NCBI GenBank assembly: GCA_028023455.1
Contig: JAQFVV010012574.1
Location: 729,501 to 793,500, forward strand
DNA length: 64,000 nt
Direction: 5' to 3'
Origin: Epiperipatus broadwayi
Lineage: Eukaryota > Onychophora > Udeonychophora > Euonychophora > Peripatidae
A program made the translations under genes and the position numbers. The notes beneath the pieces were generated by a model, which had not been told where the DNA came from, did not search any database, and saw nothing but the letters and a program-made list of their open reading frames with translations. This document shows, piece by piece, positions 23,122 through 32,203 of the stretch (the stretch's first letter is position 1; every line of letters starts with the position of its first letter).

Positions 23122-23785
23122 AGGTTTATAGTGTTCTTTTCTACTAAATCCAATCAAAAAGTATATACATTCTCCTTTTTTCTTTATATATTTACTTGTT
23201 TTCCACATCCAACATTTCAGCCATTTTATTTGTGGTCATTTTCAAGGATCTACAAAATACATATTTACAACTTTATAATTATCAATACAATTAAAAATAA
23301 AATAAAAACATTAAAATGCATCTATCCTTATCATAAAAACCAACAACATTTTTCTTTCATTTATCAATGCACTTTTTTTTTTTACATATACTACATTATA
23401 TATACTCTATACTTACTTGTGGTTTGTTTTTTTTTTTTTTTTAAAAAAAAAAAAAAGAAATATATAGGTAAGAAAAATGAAAAAGGTTTGGGGACAAAAG
23501 AAGCAATGTATTGATAAATGAAAGAAAAATGTTATTGGTTTTTATGATAGGGATAGATGTATTTTTATGTTTTTATTTTATTTTTAATTGTATTGATAAT
23601 TATAAAGATATAAATATGTATTTTGTAGATCCTGGAAAATGACTTTAAATAAGGTGGCTGAAACGTTGTATGTGGTAAACAAGTTAATGTATATATATGG
23701 TGAAGGAAAAATTAAAGTTTTTGGAAAAAAAAATGAAAGTGTATATATTTTTTGATTGGATTTAATGGTAAAGAGCATTATATTT
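23122..23785. repeat. Foldback element with arms of about 310-330 bp
   Basis: Left arm about 23122-23432 and right arm about 23458-23785 meet at a T-run/A-run centre (23427-23457). Matching ends include aaatccaatcaaaaagtata (23147) and tatttttTgattggattta (about 23745). Each arm, read outward, has a hammerhead-like but degenerate core in the block around aaatggctgaaatgttgga (reverse complement near 23210-23235) and ggtggctgaaacgttgta (23652-23669). ORFs in this region (23131-23514, 23584-23778) are by-products of the AT-rich arms. Confidence 0.7.
23635..23675 (+). ncRNA. Degenerate hammerhead-like core in the 23.1-kb foldback
   Basis: The segment has TCCTGGAAAATGA, an imperfect stem, then CTGAAACGTTG. 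The GAAACGTTG part is the typical post-stem-II sequence of Penelope-type hammerheads, but the CUGANGA box is mutated in both arms (CTGGAAA here, TTGAAAA in the other). I treat it as a fossil. Confidence 0.25.
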
Positions 23786-23878
23786 TATAAATCATATATA
23801 TATTTGGAAAGAAAGAGGTGTGTGCTGTTGTGATGGTGATAATAAGTAAAATATATTTTAATAGGTTTTTAAATGTAA

Positions 23879-23960
23879 ATCAACCGTTAAGTGATCAACA
23901 ATCTTAACCTGTAGGTTGCCTTGACAACAGATTAAGATTGTTGATAGAGTTGATTGTTGA
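23879..23960. repeat. Short palindromic repeat with TTGACAAC centre
   Basis: Arms tcaacaatcttaa (23897-23909) and ttaagattgttga (23931-23943) are inverted around a centre holding ggttgccttgacaac (23914-23928), which is itself a small hairpin. A related unit lies at 36180 and a similar motif at 52314. Confidence 0.55.
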
Positions 23961-24880
23961 CATTAAAACAAATAATATATATATATATATATTCAAAACT
24001 CAAAAGATAAAATGAATTAAAAAAATAACCAATTTTCTTAAAAAGTCATTACATTAATTAAAGTGTCTGCCCTTTTCTTCCACTATTTAATTTTTTATAT
24101 TATTGCTGTAAACATATTGTAATAGGTTGTACTGTTTTAATGATGGAAAGAGAAAACTAAGGGAAAAAGCACTCTCATATTAAAAGAACAGCAATCTTCA
24201 TTCTTTGAATTAAAACTCTATTCATCACAAGCTTTAACATATTGTCAATGTCTATGTACTGTTAAGTGTATAAACTTTTTTGATAGATCTATAAATGTAT
24301 ATTGTTTTTTACTTTTATTTTCTAGCACTATTTCATTAATTTTTTAGATTATCATATCTAAGATTAAATTTTTTTTAGCAATCCTTTCTCTCTTTTTAAA
24401 AAATGTTTTGCTACTTGATATAAGATTTTAAGATTTTCATTTCCAGTTTTATTTCTTAACTGCAATTTATCAATAACATATTCATAATAAGCTAAATAAA
24501 ATAACATATTTTTTGATATTTCTTTATTGCATAGTGATTAGGGTTTTGTAATATAGTTATTAGTACATTCATCTGTCAATATCATGAACAGAACTTAAAA
24601 TATAAACTAGCCAAAAGTGAATTTATTTTATGTTTCAAATAGGCTTAGGACTTTTTTATAGTTATTTTATAGCTATTTTAGTGAGACATCAGAAATTACT
24701 TAATAAATGGATATCTATTTTTTTTGCAGAAGTTGAAAAAAAAAAAGAATAACATAAGAATGTCTACCATTTTAGAAGCTGACAAATCAAATAAACAATA
24801 TTTTCTAATGTACTGAGGGGAGGGGCGGTTTCAGATCATTTTAAAAGATATCTTTGTCTTCAAATGAGCTGCTTGAAGGC
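23961..24880. other. AT-rich non-coding DNA
   Basis: No feature apart from a short TA tract at 23974-23991. Confidence 0.4.
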
Positions 24881-24889
24881 TATTTTGTG

Positions 24890-25068
24890 TGTGTATATAT
24901 GATCTGACCCAACGCATGAGGGCTGGTTCTGCATGAAACATGTATATTGGGGATCATTTATCTTTTTCACATGTGTGTGGTCATGTGTTTCAGTTGTTAG
25001 TGATCGAGTGGAGGATAAATATAGACTAAAAGTCCTAAGTTCAAATCCGTCTATTTACTATAGTTAAA
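24890..25068 (+). repeat. Hammerhead repeat (family H), decayed copy
   Basis: Aligns with the right arm at 21500-21700: ccaacgcatgagggctggtt near 24909, then gcatgaaacatgtatattgg, tcacatgtgtgtggtcatgt and a B box aagttcaaatcc (25045-25056). The ribozyme box is mutated (CGCATGA instead of CTGATGA) while stem I CCAA/TTGG and stem III ACAT/GTAT are largely kept. Probably inactive. Confidence 0.7.
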
Positions 25069-25096
25069 CATTCAATATACTGAATGAATAGGTTAA

Positions 25097-25119
25097 TTAT
25101 ATATATATATATATATATG
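25097..25119. repeat. (TA)n microsatellite
   Basis: About 11 TA units between the hammerhead repeat and the RTE LINE 3' end. Confidence 0.85.
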
Positions 25120-25229
25120 AGCTAAAGTAAAAGATGCACCAGGATAAAAACATAATTTGACAATATATTCCAATGCAAAGCATGGTACATCCATTCATCA
25201 TCATTATCAACCATTATCAATCCACTTGC

Positions 25230-25660
25230 AGGATTAAGGTCTCTCTAAGTTCAATCCATCTTCTCTGATCCATAGTCTCTCTTCTTCAAATCCCTCCTGC
25301 ACACTTTCTTATTCATCTCACATGTAGTCTGTTTCTGGCTTTTTTACAATTTCTTGTAATCCAGTTTAAGATTTCAATTGTCCATCTATTATTATCTCTT
25401 CTAGCAATATATACAGTCCAACTCCATTTCAATCTTTTAATTCTTTCAATAATATCAGTAATACCTGTTTGGTCTCTTACCCATTTAGTGCATTTTTGAT
25501 CTCTTCTTGTTACTCCTAACATGCATCTCTCCATACATCTTTGAATGCTCCGGAGTCTCTGTATTATTTTACTATTAAGCATCCAAGTCTCAGATTCATA
25601 AGTAAGAACTGGTAAAACACATTTATTAAAAATCTTCCTTTTCAATGCATAGGAATATTT
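25230..25660 (-). pseudogene. RTE C-terminal domain (copy R1), longest intact stretch
   Basis: The open part 25313-25645 encodes 110 residues: VLPVLTYESETWMLN, then QRCMERCMLGVTRRD, QTGITDIIERIKRLKWSW, an IARRDNNRWTIEILNW part and a basic tail. This is the conserved segment downstream of the RT thumb in RTE-clade LINEs. The usual G before ETW is E-S here, and the AGH before ARR reads TVY. The region beyond 25313 toward 25230 continues in another frame. Confidence 0.75.
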
Positions 25661-25879
25661 CCTTTTAATGTTAAGTTATTTCTATCAAAAGCATTTCATC
25701 CCAGTTTAATTCTATGATTAATTTCATCCATTATATTTTCACCTGTAGTAATCATCTGACTAACATCTTTTGAGAAAATCCATTAAACATTAATTTGGTC
25801 TTTTTAACATTTACCTTTAATTCTACTTTATTACTTTCATCTGATAACTCTTGCAATATTTCCTAAAGCTATAAAGCAT

Positions 25880-26700
25880 TACTTTCAAAATCAACTACAT
25901 CATCTGCAAAAATCTAAATGACTTAAACATTTATCTCTATTTACTTTTATTTCTTTAGCTTTCCATTTTAATCCACAAAATTCTTCTTGCGGCACTGTTA
26001 TAAAAAGTTTTGGAAATATGTAATCACTCTGTCTTACAAACTTCCCAATGTCAACCTTCCTAATATCATTATATAAACTAATTGTTGCTGTTGCATTTTT
26101 ATGGTCTATATCTTGATGATCCAATGTTTTAATCATTGAAGAAATACTTATAAAATCAAATGGCTTTTCATAATCTACAAATCAAAAGCATACTTCTCTC
26201 AATACTTGGATATGATCTACTGTGCTAAAACTACTTTTAAATCCAGCTTGTTCTTTTGGTGGGTTGAAATCCAATATTCTCTGTAGATGGATTGTAATTA
26301 TCTTGGTAAAAATTTTGTATAAAACTAATAAAAGGCTGATAGGTCTTAATTTATAATATCTTCTTTAGCACCCTTTTTAAATATTAATATTAATACTGTA
26401 TTCTTCCAATCATCTGGTACATCTTTATCATTTAGACATTTGGTATATAACTTTGCCAAAAAAATTATTCTTTCACTTACTTTTTTTAATATATTGATTA
26501 TAATTCAATCATTAACTGGAGCATTTTGCTTCTTCATAAATTTAATTGCATGTCTCACTTCTTCATTTAAAATCCTGGTAGGATGTACTTGTTCTTTATT
26601 ATTATATAATTCTTGATAGAACCCTTCTACAAATTTCATGATGTCATCTCTCTTTTTAGTAATAGTTCCATCTTTTTTTACTTATTGCAGATATAAGTTT
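25880..26700 (-). pseudogene. RTE reverse transcriptase domain (copy R1)
   Basis: The open part 25900-26136 reads an NATATISLYND block, then VRQSDYIFPKLFITVPQE (usually GVRQGDTISPKLF) and LSHLDF. Immediately after a frame break, bases 25893-25910 on the minus strand encode FADDVV, so the catalytic box itself is intact at nucleotide level. The finger region upstream to about 26700 is split over several frames. Confidence 0.7.
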
Positions 26701-27149
26701 CTTACCAGTAGTAAAATTTTGTTTTCCACTCTTGAGACTTTTATTCTCTTCTCCAGCTTTCCTTGCTAGTTCACAATTATACTTTCTTATATCATTATCA
26801 ACTCTTTTTCACATCATTTTCTTAATGCATAATTTTTATGTAACCTCATATTTCTTGTTTTTTCATAAATTCTCTAGTCTCAATAGAAATTTTGTTGGTC
26901 AATTGCTGCATTTTTCTACCAGCTATCTTTGTAGCAGTTTTTAAAAGTGTATCAGTTATTTTCCTATTAATTTAATCCAAATCTGAATCATGTTCAAAAT
27001 CTACTAATACTTGAAACTGATTTGCAAGTTCTAATTTAAATTCATTCTAATATTTTTTAAGCTTAGGAATATTAACTGTGAATATTGTTTTTCTTAAATA
27101 ATTTGTGTCTCTCTAATTTTGCATTAACACATATCTTACATCTTATTAA

Positions 27150-27680
27150 TGGATGATCATTTCTTGTGTTGAGTTTATTAAGATCATTACAATCTTGAAA
27201 TATTGTATTTTCTGTTGGGTCAAAATATAATCCAATTCTGCTGTATCTTCATTTGGATGCTTCCATGTCCATTTCCTTTTAACATCTTTCTCAAAAAAAA
27301 AAATTCACAATATAAAGTTATTCCTTTTCTGCAAACTTCACAAGTCTATGTCCTCTCTCATTTCTATTATCATAATCAAATTTACCTACAGCATTTTCAA
27401 CTCTTATTTGTTTAGCAATTCTAGCACTAAAATCTCCCATAACAATTTTAAAATGTTGTTTAGTCTGATCAAAAATTTTTTATACATCCATATAAAAATC
27501 TTCAACTACTTTATCATGATGAGAACTTGTTAGAGCATAAACCTAAATTATCTTCATTTGGTATCTGCTTTTAGGTTGAATAACTAATCTTGCCACTCTG
27601 TCTGATATACCATCAATCTCCACAATGTTGTTCTTTCACTTTTAAACTCAGAGGTAAAAAGCTAATAAACTCACCATGCT
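27150..27680 (-). pseudogene. RTE APE endonuclease domain (copy R1)
   Basis: On the minus strand frames encode VYALTSSHHDKVVEDFY (about 27480-27545; family form VYAPTS), then IVMGDFSARIAK (about 27410-27445; family form GDFNAK with the catalytic Asp) and DYDNRNERGHRLVKFAE. These are the conserved central motifs of the RTE endonuclease. The N-terminal catalytic motifs lie in the damaged stretch beyond 27600. Confidence 0.7.
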
Positions 27681-27840
27681 GGCAAATATGTGTTGGTGAA
27701 CAGCCCATCCATGTTCATATACTATATTAATAATAACATAGTAATAACAGCTGCAACAATAAGAATGTATGGAAGGAACATTAGAAATTTGCTGTGCTTG
27801 GTTCCTTTAAAGCCTCCAAGAGAAATCAAAGAGTGATGTA

Positions 27841-28070
27841 ATGAAAATTATCAAAACTGACAACATGGGCAAGAAAATCAAGTGTTTTACCTCTATAACA
27901 CTGCAAATATATTATTCATTAAGTGAGGTATAAAATATAGATTTGGTCTAGGGGATAATATCTAGCTTAATAAATGACTAGTAAAAGTTGTTAATGTATT
28001 TTCATAGTGTCTTTTTATCAAAATTGTGAGTGCAAAAAATTTGAAACTTATCAATTAAACTATGATAATT
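27841..28070. other. AT-rich spacer
   Basis: No feature recognised. Confidence 0.4.
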
Positions 28071-28072
28071 TG

Positions 28073-28073
<1 letters not shown>

Positions 28074-28146
<73 letters not shown>
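28074..28146. repeat. (TA)n microsatellite, about 36 units
   Basis: An uninterrupted TA run, one of two very long pure TA tracts in the window (the other is at 59292). The ORF 28007-28222 is an artefact of this repeat. Confidence 0.95.
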
Positions 28147-28149
<3 letters not shown>

Positions 28150-30100
28150 AGGAGTATATATACTCATACATACATATAATCAATATGTATACATTATATT
28201 TGTATTCTTATTATATTTATGAAAATAAATATATAATTTAGTAAGTTAGTATTTTTCATTCTTTAAAATGAAAAAAACGTTGTTGAGAAAAGACCGTTGA
28301 CAAGGTAATGAATGACCTCTGGATTCACATACAGTTTATCGAATTAAAGGAAATGAGTTAACTTAGTGTTTTAATAACGAATTGTATTGTAACAATGTAG
28401 AATGCGATATGCTTCAGCAAGCTCATGGTGTGAGATAAAAAATAATTCCATTTTTATTAGAAGATTAAGGATTCTATTTTTTTGTCAGCTATATCCTCAT
28501 AAAAACTTATACTGTGTTCAATTTAAAAGAACAGTGTATAGTATAAAATCTATATTTTGAATGATTTAATACTTATTACAGGAAATTTCTAATTTTTTTT
28601 TTAAAGAAAGTAACTTCTAAATTACTTGGTTAGAATATATTTTCGTGTTCGTTAAAAAATCATTCTAATCAGTTCTAATTGTAAACTTCATTTTAAAATG
28701 AACATGTTTATAAAAACTTCAACTAAATTTAATGTACTTTACATTATAAGAAAAATGCAAAGTGGGTAGAACACCAATTTATCATGGGATATACAAAATG
28801 CACTTGCCTAGTCAAATATATATGTGTGAATAACATCTTTTGCTGAATGCCTATAAAATTATAAAAAAGTTAGATCTTCAAAATGGAATTATAATTGTTA
28901 ATAAAGGAACTGTGTATTAAGAAAATGAAATCTACATACAAAGAGGAAACTAAATGTCAACTTGGGATATCCTATTATTTTCTTTAATGTATAACAATGA
29001 AGGAATTAAAAATTGCATCTTCGAAGGAGTTTCATTCGCGAATTCCAGGAACATTTGAGGCTATTGTATTAACTTTTACAAATACCATTTAAGTTTTTTG
29101 AAAATTATAATTGGGAAAGATTAATTTCATTTCCTTTATTATCGTATTCATTTCATTAAAGAAATGAACAATAAGAGAGAATTAATAATTTAAAATATTT
29201 TTATTTTTATTTATGATTAATAAAGATTTAGATATAGGTTAAGAAATATTAATATGGGAAAGGCATGTAAAAATATAGAGGGATAAAGTGAACTTGGAGG
29301 TAAGAGATTAAATTATTTTTAAATTAACATACTATTATTTTCTATGACATGACACTACATTGTTTATACTAATCCAAATAGTCTAATAACCATAATGTAT
29401 GATAAGTGGATAAATGACTAACATTGATATGAAATATATATTTTTATATTAATAAACATAAATTATGTACAATCATTTTAATGAATGAAAACATTATATA
29501 TAAATAATTGGATTATTATTTGTATAATCTAATTAATATATAATAGTGTTAATGTAGAAGTCTTAATATTTGGATACTTATATTTTATATACATTATAAA
29601 ATCACGTAGTGTTATAAGTTAGAAAATATATCTACTGTAAGTAAATAGAATATTTATATTTTTTAATATAGGGAAGTAGATATATAAATAATTTTTATAT
29701 ATTGTAAAATTTAAGTTATTTATTTGTTAAATAAATAATTATTATGTTTTTTATATTAAATTAAATGAAGTCTTCAATTTTATTTTATTTAATTTAAAGA
29801 GTTAGTGAGATTTGTTATTAATATTACTTTAGAATATTGATAGGAACCCCTGAAGAGAATCAATTGTTAAACTTCCCTGAGTTCGAAATCTGAGCATAAC
29901 GGTTAAGTCAATTAAGGTGAAAATTGATTTGATGTGGTTTAGATATAATAATTTATTAATAATAAGTTATTTGTTGGGAACAGATATAGTTTTATATCAA
30001 AATTAAATCACATCATTTGTGGCATCCTATATGAAGACCTTAAATCTGACTATAGTGAGATGCGACTGCCTTAACTTATTTTGTTGAGAGAATGCATACC
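28150..30100. other. 2-kb AT-rich non-coding DNA
   Basis: No feature recognised apart from a possible worn tRNA-like B box (ctgagttcgaaatctg, 29877-29892) near 29.9 kb, without a recognisable partner A box. Confidence 0.4.
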
Positions 30101-30104
30101 GTTA

Positions 30105-30132
30105 CAATATATATATATGTGTGTGTGTGTGT
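30105..30132. repeat. (TA)n(GT)n microsatellite
   Basis: TATATATATG followed by GTGTGTGTGT. Confidence 0.85.
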
Positions 30133-30269
30133 AATCTTGTAATTAAATATTAATAAATACAGTAAAATAAATATATATAAAGTACAACTTTAAAAGTTTT
30201 TATATCCACCTAGGAGTACTTTTCACTAGCTTTATAGTCTTTGTCAATTAACCCTAATTCTTTTTTAAG

Positions 30270-30625
30270 ATATCTTCAAACACACTTTCAAAGTCTAATC
30301 TTCCCATAATTCATTGATTTTTACATTTGCTATCTGTCTATTAAGTCATGCTTACATTTATATATTAACATAGCTGCTTTTATTTTCTTTTTATTATTAC
30401 TTCTCTCAATTTGTAATATTTTTACATTATTATAATCAAAATTAAATCCATATATACATCATCTATTATGATCATAATAAACTAATGGTGAAACATTATT
30501 ATTTACATTACATTTTTGTTTAGTTTTTTTTAACTTTTTAATAACTGCAAGTGTTCTTTAGTTCTTTTCTCCAATGTGCATCTTGATTTCTCTATATATC
30601 CATTATCACATTTAGATCTCATTTA
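30270..30625 (-). pseudogene. PLE GIY-YIG endonuclease remnant
   Basis: On the minus strand a frame reads SKCDNGYIEKSRCTLEKRTKEHL. This corresponds to the C-x-x-C ... YIG-K-T-R ... EH core of the PLE endonuclease, with YIG changed to YIE and TR to SR. Downstream, in another frame, FDYNNVKILQIERSNNKKKIKAAMLIYK is the conserved segment after the nuclease core (usually F-D-x-x-x-V-K-I-L). The mutated YIG and the stops imply loss of function. Confidence 0.6.
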
Positions 30626-31219
30626 TATATGATGCAATTTTGATTTAAGAATGAGGTTTTTGCTTTTGAATTATTTATTATTTTACTTAATCCATCAGGT
30701 GCATAAAATGCAATTTCATACATATCTTTATATATTTCCTTTATAAAATTCATTTGTTCATTGTATTGATATCCATATTTTTTATTAGTAGTAGTAGAAT
30801 CAACCTTATTATTTATATTTTTATTTTTATATTTCCTATTAAAATTTTTAATAGTATTATATACAAGATGATAATTATATCTAACATTTAATAATTCCTC
30901 CATATAAATTTCAATATTTTTACTTTTATCCGATGTATATTTACATAAATTGTTGTTTCTAAACAAAAAGGACTTTAAACCTACTGTTTTATGTGATATT
31001 GGCACTGTTAACTTATACAGAAAGTACCCCTTTTTCTATTGGTTTAATCATCATACAATAATCTAGCTTACATCTATTTCTAGTTATTTTAAGATCAAGA
31101 AACTGGACACATATTGACTTTTTATCCATTTTAATACATTTTAAACCATTTAAACTATTTAATTTCTTAAATAATTCTTTAATAATATCTTGCTTACCAT
31201 ATACAAATGCATTATCCAT
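30619..31219 (-). pseudogene. PLE reverse transcriptase C-terminal part and linker
   Basis: Two open stretches abut at a stop and shift near 31010. The upstream one (31219-31013) contains SICVQFLDLKITRN, matching the RT segment after the catalytic box (usually LPFLDV-x-V-x-R), then IKPIEKGVLS (usually YRKPTHT). The downstream one (31005-30619) is the Asn/Lys-rich linker to the GIY-YIG domain. The RT catalytic box is not present in the retained part. Confidence 0.55.
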
Positions 31220-31319
31220 ATATTTATTAATATTTAATTACAAGATTACATATATAACTTTGAAGGAATACAGGTATCAAAAAATAATGTCATTACATAT
31301 ATATATATACTAAAGAAAT

Positions 31320-31440
31320 GATAATGATATGTGTAAGAGATATGATTTGGGCCAACTGATAAGTGCTTATTTTGCACCAAATGTTGTCTTTTTCACATAT
31401 CTTTGATTATATATTTTAGTAATGTGTGATAGAAAAGAAA
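31320..31440 (+). repeat. Hammerhead repeat (family H), truncated and mutated copy
   Basis: The segment gccaactgataagtgctt near 31351 aligns with the ribozyme of the 21.5-kb copy, but the box reads CTGATAA (G8 changed to A) and the stem II partner and GAAA (GCACCAAAT) are lost. It is followed by the cacatatctttgattat block shared by the family. Confidence 0.6.
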
Positions 31441-31441
31441 G

Positions 31442-31444
<3 letters not shown>

Positions 31445-31482
<38 letters not shown>
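31445..31482. repeat. (TA)n microsatellite
   Basis: Pure TA run between two hammerhead repeat copies. Confidence 0.9.
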
Positions 31483-31484
<2 letters not shown>

Positions 31485-31504
31485 AGTATATTGTCTATAT
31501 TAAA

Positions 31505-31845
31505 TTAATGTAATTAGGCAAGACTTGAACTCAGACTTTCAAGCTTTCTACAACTATACACTCTGAACCTTCCAGCATCAGATTTTCAATGATATGAATA
31601 GCTGAAGAGTTGGTAGGTGGAGAATATTGAACCTTGTTTATTAAAGTTTGAAGATTTGCTATCTTAATATAATATGAGCACTGATTAGAGAGTGATATGG
31701 ACCAACTGATGAGTGCTGGTTCAGCATGAAATAAGTATAATGGAGATCATTTATTTTTTCTACATGTATGTGATCATGTGTATTGATTGTATAATATAGA
31801 GTGTATAATAGAAGAGAGCTTGAAAGTCTTTAGTTCAAGTCATAT
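31505..31845 (+). repeat. Hammerhead repeat (family H), near-complete copy with a truncated inverted left arm
   Basis: An inverted B-box block (ttgaactcagactttcaag, 31527-31545) is followed by the inverted centre block (cagcatcagattttcaatga near 31573), then gctgaagagttggtaggtgg, a ctatcttaatataa block, the ribozyme, the tgtatgtgatcatgtgtatt block and a B box (ttagttcaagtc, 31830-31841). Relative to the 21.1-kb hairpin most of the left arm is deleted. Confidence 0.7.
31692..31751 (+). ncRNA. Type I hammerhead ribozyme (family H), variant copy
   Basis: Core CTGATGA (31706-31712), stem II GTGCT/AGCAT around GGTTC (intact), GAA (31728-31730), stem III ATAA/GTAT with one mismatch, and stem I CCAA/ATGG with the first pair changed to A-A. 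The core and stem II are perfect; weaker stems I and III suggest reduced activity. Confidence 0.55.
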
Positions 31846-31867
31846 ATATATATATATATATATTTAT

Positions 31868-31927
<60 letters not shown>
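31844..31927. repeat. Interrupted (TA)n microsatellite
   Basis: TA runs broken by tttatta and ttata. It directly follows the hammerhead repeat, as do TA tracts at other copies. Confidence 0.9.
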
Positions 31928-31930
<3 letters not shown>

Positions 31931-31969
31931 AATTATTAATCAATGTCTGTATTCCAATTATAATAAAAT

Positions 31970-32148
31970 ATATATAATTATTCAAAACAATACAATAATT
32001 AATACAGTAACAATATTTTAAACAAATATATACCAATTTAATAGAAGTACTTTCAACAACGACTACATAGATAGTTGAAAGTACTTCTATTAAATTGTAT
32101 ATATTTATTTAAAATATTGTTATATTATTATTGTATTGTTTTGAATAG

Positions 32149-32160
<12 letters not shown>
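31970..32160. repeat. Near-perfect palindrome, arms about 88 bp
   Basis: Left arm 31970-32057 and right arm 32073-32160 with a 15-base centre (aacgactacatagat). Inner arms: aatagaagtactttcaac at 32040 against gttgaaagtacttctatt at 32073. The arms are very similar, which suggests a recent insertion or gene conversion. No hammerhead core seen. The right arm runs into a TA tract. Confidence 0.8.

Positions 32161-32199
<39 letters not shown>
32150..32199. repeat. (TA)n microsatellite
   Basis: Pure TA run of about 24 units. Confidence 0.9.

Positions 32200-32203
<4 letters not shown>

Larger units (their letters stand above)
25190..27840 (-). mobile_element. RTE-clade LINE, near full-length but decayed (copy R1)
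   Basis: Minus strand. The 3' end lies at 25190, with a GATGATGATAATGG-type tail followed by sequence ending in the RTE C-terminal coding region. Upstream, in order, are the RT and the APE endonuclease, then a short 5' region to about 27840 that aligns with the 5' region of copy R3 (57005-57180). Single ORF organisation without an ORF1 and the characteristic C-terminal motif set (LTYESETWML, MERCMLGVTRRD, IERIKRLKWSW, DNNRWT) are typical of RTE elements. Numerous stops and shifts make it inactive. Confidence 0.8.
30180..31240 (-). mobile_element. Penelope-like retroelement (PLE) fragment
   Basis: Minus strand. The element is 5'-truncated within the RT and retains the RT C-terminal part, a linker and a GIY-YIG endonuclease remnant. 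PLEs encode an RT related to telomerase, with a C-terminal GIY-YIG nuclease in the EN+ group. The order of motifs over 1 kb supports the call, although stops separate the pieces. The fragment lies directly beside two copies of the hammerhead repeat (31320-31850). PLE pseudo-LTRs are known to carry hammerheads. Confidence 0.65.

Noticed and set aside
23131-23514. 127-codon ORF, the second longest in the window
   Set aside because: It lies wholly inside the left arm and centre of a foldback, ends in a poly-Phe/poly-Lys run and has no domain.
28007-28222. 71-codon ORF with a Tyr-Ile repeat
   Set aside because: It is a translation of the (TA)n microsatellite; the same applies to 31830-32036, 50947-51129 (partly) and 59272-59535.
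28074-32199. Regularly spaced repeats as a CRISPR array
   Set aside because: These are TA microsatellites and transposon copies; there are no uniform repeat-spacer units, and the DNA is eukaryotic.
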